Assembly: GCF_036088315.1 (NCBI RefSeq)
Contig: NZ_CP107996.1
Location: 4,857,501-4,921,500 of the forward strand
Reading direction: 5' to 3'
Origin: Streptomyces sp. NBC_00344
GTDB taxonomy: Bacteria > Actinomycetota > Actinomycetes > Streptomycetales > Streptomycetaceae
DNA length: 64,000 bases
Every line of letters starts with the position of its first letter. Within the stretch, counting starts at the first letter, position 1. Below, in pieces: positions 59,159-64,000 of the stretch. The position numbers and the translations under genes are program-made. The notes under the pieces were generated by a model, which was not told the origin of the DNA, did not search any database, and saw nothing but the letters and a program-made list of their open reading frames with translations.

Positions 59159-61900
59159 CTACGCGTCGCCGCCCGCCGCGCCCGGGTCGGCCGCGGCCAC
59201 CTCCAGCAACTGGTAGCGGTCGAGCGCCTGCTTCAGCGCCGAGCGGTCGATCCTGCCCTCCTTGGCGAGCTCCGTGAGCACCGCGAGCACGATCGACTGC
59301 GCGTCGATGTGGAAGAAGCGCCGTGCCGCACCCCGGGTGTCGGCGAAACCGAAGCCGTCCGCACCCAGCGACTGGTACGCGCCGGGGACCCAGCGCGAGA
59401 TCTGGTCGGGCACCGCGCGCATCCAGTCCGAGACGGCCACGAACGGGCCCTCGGCATCGGCGAGCTTCCGCGTGACGTACGGGACGCGCTGCTCCTCCTC
59501 GGGGTGGAGCAGGTTGTGCCGCTCCACATCGACCGCCTCCCGGCGCAGCTCGTTCCAGGACGTGGCGGACCAGACATCGGCCTTCACGTTCCACTCGGCG
59601 GCGAGGATCCGCTGGGCCTCGATCGCCCACGGGACCGCGACACCGGACGCCATGATCTGGGCCGGGATCCGGCCCTGCTCGCCCGCACTGATGCGGTGGA
59701 TGCCCTTGAGGATGCCGTCGACGTCCACGCCGGCCGGCTCCGCCGGATGCTGGATCGGCTCGTTGTAGACGGTGAGGTAGTAGAAGACGTCCTCGTTCTC
59801 CTCGGGCGTCCCGCCGTACATCCGGCGCAGACCGTCCTTGACGATGTGCGCGATCTCGTATCCGTAGGCCGGGTCGTACGCGACACAGGCCGGGTTGGTC
59901 GACGCCAGCAGCTGGGAGTGACCGTCCGCGTGCTGCAGACCCTCACCGGTCAGCGTGGTGCGGCCGGCCGTGGCGCCCAGCACGAAGCCGCGGGCGAGCT
60001 GGTCGGCCATCTGCCAGAACTGGTCGCCGGTCCGCTGGAAACCGAACATCGAGTAGAAGACATACACCGGGATCAGCGGTTCGCCATGGGTGGCGTACGC
60101 GGAACCGGCAGCGATCAGCGACGCCGTACAGCCGGCCTCGGAGATGCCGTCGTGCAGCATCTGACCGGTCGGCGACTCCTTGTACGCGAGCAGCAGCTCG
60201 CGGTCGACGGACTCGTACTGCTGGCCGAGCGGGTTGTAGATCTTCGCGCTCGGGAAGAAGGCATCCATGCCGAATGTGCGGTACTCATCGGGGGCGATCA
60301 GCACGAAGCGCTTGCCGATCTCCTTGTCCCGCATGAGGTCCTTCAGGACGCGGACAAACGCCATGGTGGTGGCGATCGACTGCTGGCCCGAGCCCTTCTT
60401 CGCGGTCGCGTACGCCTTGTCGTCCGGCAGCGGCAGCGGCTTGGCGCGCACCACCCTGGTCGGTACGTAACCACCGCACGCCTTGCGGTGCTCGTGCATG
60501 TACTGGATCTCTTCGGAGTCCCGCCCCGGGTGGTAGTACGGCGGGTTGCCGTCCTCGAGCTCCTTGTCAGCGATCGGCAGATGCAGCCGGTCACGGAAGC
60601 GCTTCAGGTCGTCGGCCGTCAGCTTCTTCATCTGGTGGGTCGCGTTGCGGCCCTCGAAGTTCGGGCCCAGTGTCCAGCCCTTGATGGTCTGGGCGAGGAT
60701 CACCGTCGGCTGACCCTTGTGGGCCTTGGCCGCCGTATAGGCCGCGAAGACCTTCCGGTGGTCGTGGCCGCCGCGGCCGAGGTGCAGGATCTGCTCGTCG
60801 GTCATGCCCTCGACCATGGAGCGCAGCCGCTGGTCGTCGCCGAAGAAGTGCTCACGGATGTAGGCGCCGGTCTCGGTCGCGTATGTCTGGAACTGCCCGT
60901 CCGGCGTGGTGTTCAGCTTGTTGACCAGAATGCCGGTGCGGTCCTGGGCGAGCAGCGGGTCCCAGCTGCGGTCCCAGATCAGCTTGATGACGTTCCAGCC
61001 GGCGCCGCGGAACTGCGATTCCAGCTCCTGGATGATCTTGCCGTTGCCGCGCACCGGGCCGTCGAGCCGCTGAAGGTTGCAGTTCACCACGAAGGTGAGG
61101 TTGTCCAGCCCCTCGCGGGCGGCGATGGACAGCTGGCCGAGCGACTCGGGCTCGTCCATCTCACCGTCGCCCAGGTAGGCCCAGACATGTGACGTGGAGG
61201 TGTCGGCGATACCGCGCGCCTCCATGTAGCGGTTCATCCGTGCCTGGTAGATCGCACCGAGCGGGCCGAGACCCATGGAGACGGTCGGGAACTCCCAGAA
61301 GTCCGGCATCGACCGGGGGTGCGGATAGCTCGACAGGGCGTTCGGCGCCTTCGACTTCTCCTGGCGGAAACCGTCGAGCTGCTGCTCGGAGAGCCGGTCG
61401 AGAAGGAAGGCGCGGGCGTAGATGCCGGGGGACGCGTGACCCTGGAAGAAGACCTGGTCCCCACCGAGGCCGTCGTCCTTGCCGCGGAAGAAGTGGTTGA
61501 AGCCCACGTCGTACAGCGAGGCCGACGAGGCGAAGGTGGCGATGTGGCCACCGACCCCGATTCCGGGACGCTGGGCGCGCGAGACCATCACCGCGGCGTT
61601 CCAGCGGGTGGCGTTGAGGACCTTGCGCTCGATCTCCTCGTTGCCGGGGAAGAAGGGCTCGTCCTTGGTGGCGATGGTGTTGACGTAGTCCGTGCTGCGC
61701 ATCTCGGGCACGGCCACGCGCTTCTCGCGTGCGCGCTCGATCAGGCGGAGCATCAGGTAGCGGGCGCGGTCGCGACCACGCTCGTCGACGGCGGCGTCGA
61801 GTGAGTCGAGCCATTCCTGGGTTTCTTCCGGATCGAAGTCCGGGACCTGGCTCGGAAGGCCGCCAATGATGATCGGGTTGCGATCGGATCCGGAAGCCAC
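59159..61900 (-). CDS. aceE: Pyruvate dehydrogenase E1 component, homodimeric
   Basis: A 913-residue thiamine-diphosphate enzyme that decarboxylates pyruvate and acetylates the lipoyl domain of E2. The full AceE layout is visible: [33 protein letters not shown], the TPP motif [16 protein letters not shown]...[21 protein letters not shown], and the C-terminal half with [30 protein letters not shown] and [16 protein letters not shown] 61900 follows GAAGGA. E2 and E3 genes are not adjacent, as is normal in Streptomyces. Confidence 0.96.
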   Translation of the reverse strand: MASGSDRNPIIIGGLPSQVPDFDPEETQEWLDSLDAAVDERGRDRARYLMLRLIERAREKRVAVPEMRSTDYVNTIATKDEPFFPGNEEIERKVLNATRWNAAVMVSRAQRPGIGVGGHIATFASSASLYDVGFNHFFRGKDDGLGGDQVFFQGHASPGIYARAFLLDRLSEQQLDGFRQEKSKAPNALSSYPHPRSMPDFWEFPTVSMGLGPLGAIYQARMNRYMEARGIADTSTSHVWAYLGDGEMDEPESLGQLSIAAREGLDNLTFVVNCNLQRLDGPVRGNGKIIQELESQFRGAGWNVIKLIWDRSWDPLLAQDRTGILVNKLNTTPDGQFQTYATETGAYIREHFFGDDQRLRSMVEGMTDEQILHLGRGGHDHRKVFAAYTAAKAHKGQPTVILAQTIKGWTLGPNFEGRNATHQMKKLTADDLKRFRDRLHLPIADKELEDGNPPYYHPGRDSEEIQYMHEHRKACGGYVPTRVVRAKPLPLPDDKAYATAKKGSGQQSIATTMAFVRVLKDLMRDKEIGKRFVLIAPDEYRTFGMDAFFPSAKIYNPLGQQYESVDRELLLAYKESPTGQMLHDGISEAGCTASLIAAGSAYATHGEPLIPVYVFYSMFGFQRTGDQFWQMADQLARGFVLGATAGRTTLTGEGLQHADGHSQLLASTNPACVAYDPAYGYEIAHIVKDGLRRMYGGTPEENEDVFYYLTVYNEPIQHPAEPAGVDVDGILKGIHRISAGEQGRIPAQIMASGVAVPWAIEAQRILAAEWNVKADVWSATSWNELRREAVDVERHNLLHPEEEQRVPYVTRKLADAEGPFVAVSDWMRAVPDQISRWVPGAYQSLGADGFGFADTRGAARRFFHIDAQSIVLAVLTELAKEGRIDRSALKQALDRYQLLEVAAADPGAAGGDA

Positions 61901-62332
61901 GCTTTTCCTTCGCTGTTCGGTCGTGCAGTACGGGGTGTACGCCGCCTCCATCGTGTACCGCGAAGACTTCTACGTCATCTCTACCGAGGGGTAACCACCC
62001 CTCGACGAGATTTCCCGTCCGAAGGCGCGGGATGGGTCGGGCCAAATCGCAATCTTACGCCCGGCACGCTCAAGTGTTCCCAAAGCCCGTTCGGTCCCGA
62101 TTGGCGTACCGAAGCCGCGGAACCTCACAAACCCGGATGAACAGTGTGGCGCACGTCACGCAGGGGCGTCCAGGCCCGCTCGGAGTTGCGGTGAGGTGCA
62201 TCGAATCGTCACCGTTTCGGCTGTCTCGGCCGCTGGGTACTTGCGCGATCGGTCCCATCCGTGTGGACTACGGCCAACGCCCCGCGCCCGCGCGTGGCTG
62301 ACGCAATTCCAAAAACGATCAGGAGGCAAACC
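61901..62332. promoter_or_regulatory. Divergent aceE/DUF3052 control region with palindrome and Crp-like site
   Basis: In this 432-base region without a gene, a perfect palindrome CGAGGGGT-AACC-ACCCCTCG lies at 61985-62004, about 85 bases before the aceE start, a good position for a repressor. At 62146-62159 GTGGCGCACGTCAC fits the Streptomyces Crp consensus GTG-N6-GNCAC. AGGAGG before DUF3052 ends the region. Confidence 0.55.
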
Positions 62333-62773
62333 GTGAGCGCGACCGCGGACCACGCGGAGGAGCGGACCAACCAGGCAGCACGCCTGGGGTTCGAGCCCGG
62401 ACAGGTGGTCCAGGAGATCGGCTACGACGACGACGTCGAGCAGGAACTCCGTGAGGGTATTGAGAGTGTCATCGGCCAGGAACTCGTCGACGAGGACTAC
62501 GACGATGTGGCTGACGCCGTCGTTCTGTGGTTCCGCGAGGACGACGGCGACCTTACGGACGCGCTGGTGGACGCCATCGGTCTGGTCGACGACGGCGGCG
62601 CGGTATGGCTGCTGACCCCCAAGACCGGCCGTGACGGTTACGTCGAGCCGAGCGACATCAACGAGGCCGCTCAGACCGCCGGTCTGGCCCAGACCAAGAG
62701 CATCAACGCCGGCAAGGACTGGACGGGCAGCCGTCTGATCACCCCGAAGGTGGCCAAGTCCGGCAAGCGCTGA
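62333..62773 (+). CDS. DUF3052 protein
   Basis: A 146-residue, very acidic cytosolic protein of the actinobacterial DUF3052 family: NQAARLGFEPGQVVQEIGYDDDVEQELREGIESVIGQELVDEDYDDVADAVVLWFREDDGDLTDALVDAI, ending with GLAQTKSINAGKDWTGSRLITPK. Its conserved place next to aceE suggests a role connected to central metabolism, but none is known. GTG 62333 follows AGGAGG. Confidence 0.9.
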   Translation: MSATADHAEERTNQAARLGFEPGQVVQEIGYDDDVEQELREGIESVIGQELVDEDYDDVADAVVLWFREDDGDLTDALVDAIGLVDDGGAVWLLTPKTGRDGYVEPSDINEAAQTAGLAQTKSINAGKDWTGSRLITPKVAKSGKR

Positions 62774-62789
62774 GTCGCCATGAGCCCCG

Positions 62790-62823
62790 AGAGCCCCCGC
62801 CGGTAGTCACCGGCGGGGGCTCT
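62790..62823 (+). terminator. Terminator after DUF3052
   Basis: A perfect 14-base-pair stem (62790-62803 with 62810-62823; arm AGAGCCCCCGCCGG) with loop TAGTCA, 17 bases after the stop. Confidence 0.87.
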
Positions 62824-62956
62824 GCCGTACGTCCGGGCCCGCGGGGCCCCGCCCGGACGCGGTGGTACGGCGGAGGGGCTGCGGACGTACGGAGCCCGCT
62901 CGCTCCCCTCTAGGGTGGACATCATTCGAATGGCCCCACCGAAGGGATGCGTTTTC

Positions 62957-63415
62957 ATGACGATCGAGGTCGGCACCAAGGCCCCGGATTTCGAGCTCAA
63001 GGACAACCACGGCCGGACCGTCAGGCTGTCGGACTTCCGTGGTGAGAAGAACGTGGTGCTCCTCTTCTATCCCTTCGCCTTCACGGGTGTCTGCACCGGC
63101 GAACTCTGTGCGCTCCGTGACGAGCTGCCGACGTTCGTCAACGACGACGTGCAGCTGCTCGCGGTCTCCAACGACTCCATCCACACCCTTCGCGTCTTCG
63201 CGGAGCAGGAGGGGCTCGAGTACCCGCTGCTGTCGGACTTCTGGCCGCACGGCGAGGCCTCGCGGGCATACGGCGTCTTCGACGAGGGCAAGGGGTGCGC
63301 GGTGCGCGGAACCTTCATCATCGACAAGGAGGGCGTCGTCCGCTGGACCGTGGTCAACGGTCTGCCCGACGCGCGTGACCTGAACGAGTACGTCAAGGCG
63401 CTCGACACCCTCTGA
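62957..63415 (+). CDS. Peroxiredoxin (AhpE-like)
   Basis: A 152-residue peroxiredoxin that reduces hydroperoxides and peroxynitrite. The active site is [21 protein letters not shown], with peroxidatic Cys46 and a second Cys51 five residues on; mycobacterial AhpE has only the first. A further Cys is in [16 protein letters not shown] 62957 fits the family start; an ATG at 62930 is less likely. Confidence 0.92.
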   Translation: MTIEVGTKAPDFELKDNHGRTVRLSDFRGEKNVVLLFYPFAFTGVCTGELCALRDELPTFVNDDVQLLAVSNDSIHTLRVFAEQEGLEYPLLSDFWPHGEASRAYGVFDEGKGCAVRGTFIIDKEGVVRWTVVNGLPDARDLNEYVKALDTL

Positions 63416-63539
63416 GCCGGCCGGTCAAGAGTCTGCCGTGGCCGGGAACCGGTCACTAGGATCGATTCGTTGATCCGATGCCACGTAAAAACGGGGGCAA
63501 GGGCCCTCCTCGGCCCCTCGACACCAATTGGGAGGACTC

Positions 63540-64000
63540 GTGGGAGTCAGCCTCAGCAAGGGCGGCAACGTCTCGCTGACCAAGGCCGCACCCAATCTGA
63601 CCGCGGTCATCGTCGGTCTCGGCTGGGACGCACGCACCACCACCGGTGGTGACTTCGACCTCGACGCCAGCGCTCTGCTGACGAACGAAGAGGGCAAGGT
63701 CGCCAACGACTCGAACTTCGTCTTCTTCAACAACCTCAAGAGCCCCGACGGCTCGGTGGAGCACACCGGTGACAACCTCACCGGTGAGGGCGAGGGCGAC
63801 GACGAGGTCATCAAGGTGAACCTCGCGGGTGTCCCCGCCGATGTCTCCAAGATCGTCTTCCCGGTCTCGATCTACGAGGCCGAGAGCCGCCAGCAGAGCT
63901 TCGGCCAGGTCCGCAACGCGTACATCCGCGTGGTGAACCAGGCCGACAACTCCGAGCTGGCGCGTTACGACCTGAGCGAGGACGCGTCGACCGAGACCGC
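63540..64000 (+). CDS. TerD-family stress protein (3-prime end outside window)
   Basis: The first 153 residues of a TerD protein: [120 protein letters not shown]. The DFDLDAS and GEGDDE acidic motifs bind calcium. Roles include tellurite and general stress responses and Streptomyces differentiation. GTG 63540 follows GGAGG at four bases. Confidence 0.93.
   Translation, partial: MGVSLSKGGNVSLTKAAPNLTAVIVGLGWDARTTTGGDFDLDASALLTNEEGKVANDSNFVFFNNLKSPDGSVEHTGDNLTGEGEGDDEVIKVNLAGVPADVSKIVFPVSIYEAESRQQSFGQVRNAYIRVVNQADNSELARYDLSEDASTET

Noticed and set aside
58322..61192. A 956-codon plus-strand frame opposite the potassium channel and aceE
   Set aside because: It is an antisense shadow of two well-supported genes, produced by high-GC codon bias, with no domain of its own. 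The same applies to the long frames opposite mmsA, the GH3 gene and the DHA2 gene.

Overview
The window is chromosomal DNA from a Streptomyces-type actinomycete. The evidence is very high GC with strong third-position bias, many GTG starts, U-tract-less GC hairpin terminators, and a gene set typical of the genus: the fasR-fabD-fabH-acpP-fabF cluster, a homodimeric-type aceE next to DUF3052, an AhpE-like peroxiredoxin and TerD, a DUF3145 gene, matB near an MreB-like gene, and an SCO2400-type protein. No insertion sequence, prophage, integron or CRISPR array is visible. Most genes sit in short operons, each with its own regulator.

Layout. 1-4.3 kb: two halves of a heterodimeric-type ABC exporter, an FGGY sugar kinase and a small YtxH-like protein, all on the minus strand. 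4.4-4.8 kb: two tRNA-Asn(GTT) genes and one tRNA(CAT). 5.2-6.8 kb: a molybdate-themed set (HTH-TOBE regulator, molybdopterin-fold protein, tandem-Mop protein). 7.1-14.6 kb: secreted peptide, MFS exporter, malonyl-CoA synthetase, a GAF histidine-kinase-like protein with an eroded ATPase domain, an MreB/Mbl homologue and an SCO2400-type zinc-ribbon protein. 14.6-16.7 kb: MarR regulator divergent from an MDR reductase and Ohr. 16.8-19.2 kb: IclR regulator, SMP-30 lactonase and a thioredoxin-fold protein.

19.3-27.7 kb is a sugar uptake and oxidation locus on the minus strand: Tat-exported mutarotase, MmsB/MmsA/ChvE-type transporter, an uncharacterised TIM-barrel-like protein, a zinc alcohol dehydrogenase and an enolase-superfamily sugar-acid dehydratase. 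A near-identical 12-bp box, TTCGRTATTTCG, lies upstream of both halves of this locus and suggests one regulon. 28-37 kb: EI24 membrane protein, TetR with a GH3 beta-glucosidase, a second (cytosolic) mutarotase, SGNH lipase-like lipoprotein, DUF3145, and a beta-hydroxyacid dehydrogenase. 37.2-41.3 kb: DUF2848 protein divergent from MHS-family transporter, nitrilase-family amidase and cupin, followed by a GntR regulator. GTATACA-type sites in the two promoter regions suggest one compact catabolic module.

41.4-46.4 kb: housekeeping type II fatty-acid initiation and elongation genes, with FasR immediately upstream and an inverted repeat between fasR and fabD. 46.4-55.5 kb: pirin, serine hydrolase, GNAT, a MerR/aldo-keto reductase pair with a textbook MerR dyad, DUF4429, a DUF1023 hydrolase, a TetR/DHA2 efflux pair with its operator inside the promoter, and an I36 inhibitor-like secreted protein. 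55.8-58 kb: an ECF41-type sigma factor followed by an FAD oxidoreductase. 58.2-64 kb: a potassium channel, aceE, DUF3052, peroxiredoxin and a TerD protein cut by the window edge.

The best candidates for undescribed biology are the DUF2848/MHS/nitrilase/cupin/GntR module, the sugar-acid locus with its unknown TIM-barrel protein and repeated operator box, and the molybdate trio. All functional claims come from recognisable motifs and gene context only; no database search was run.
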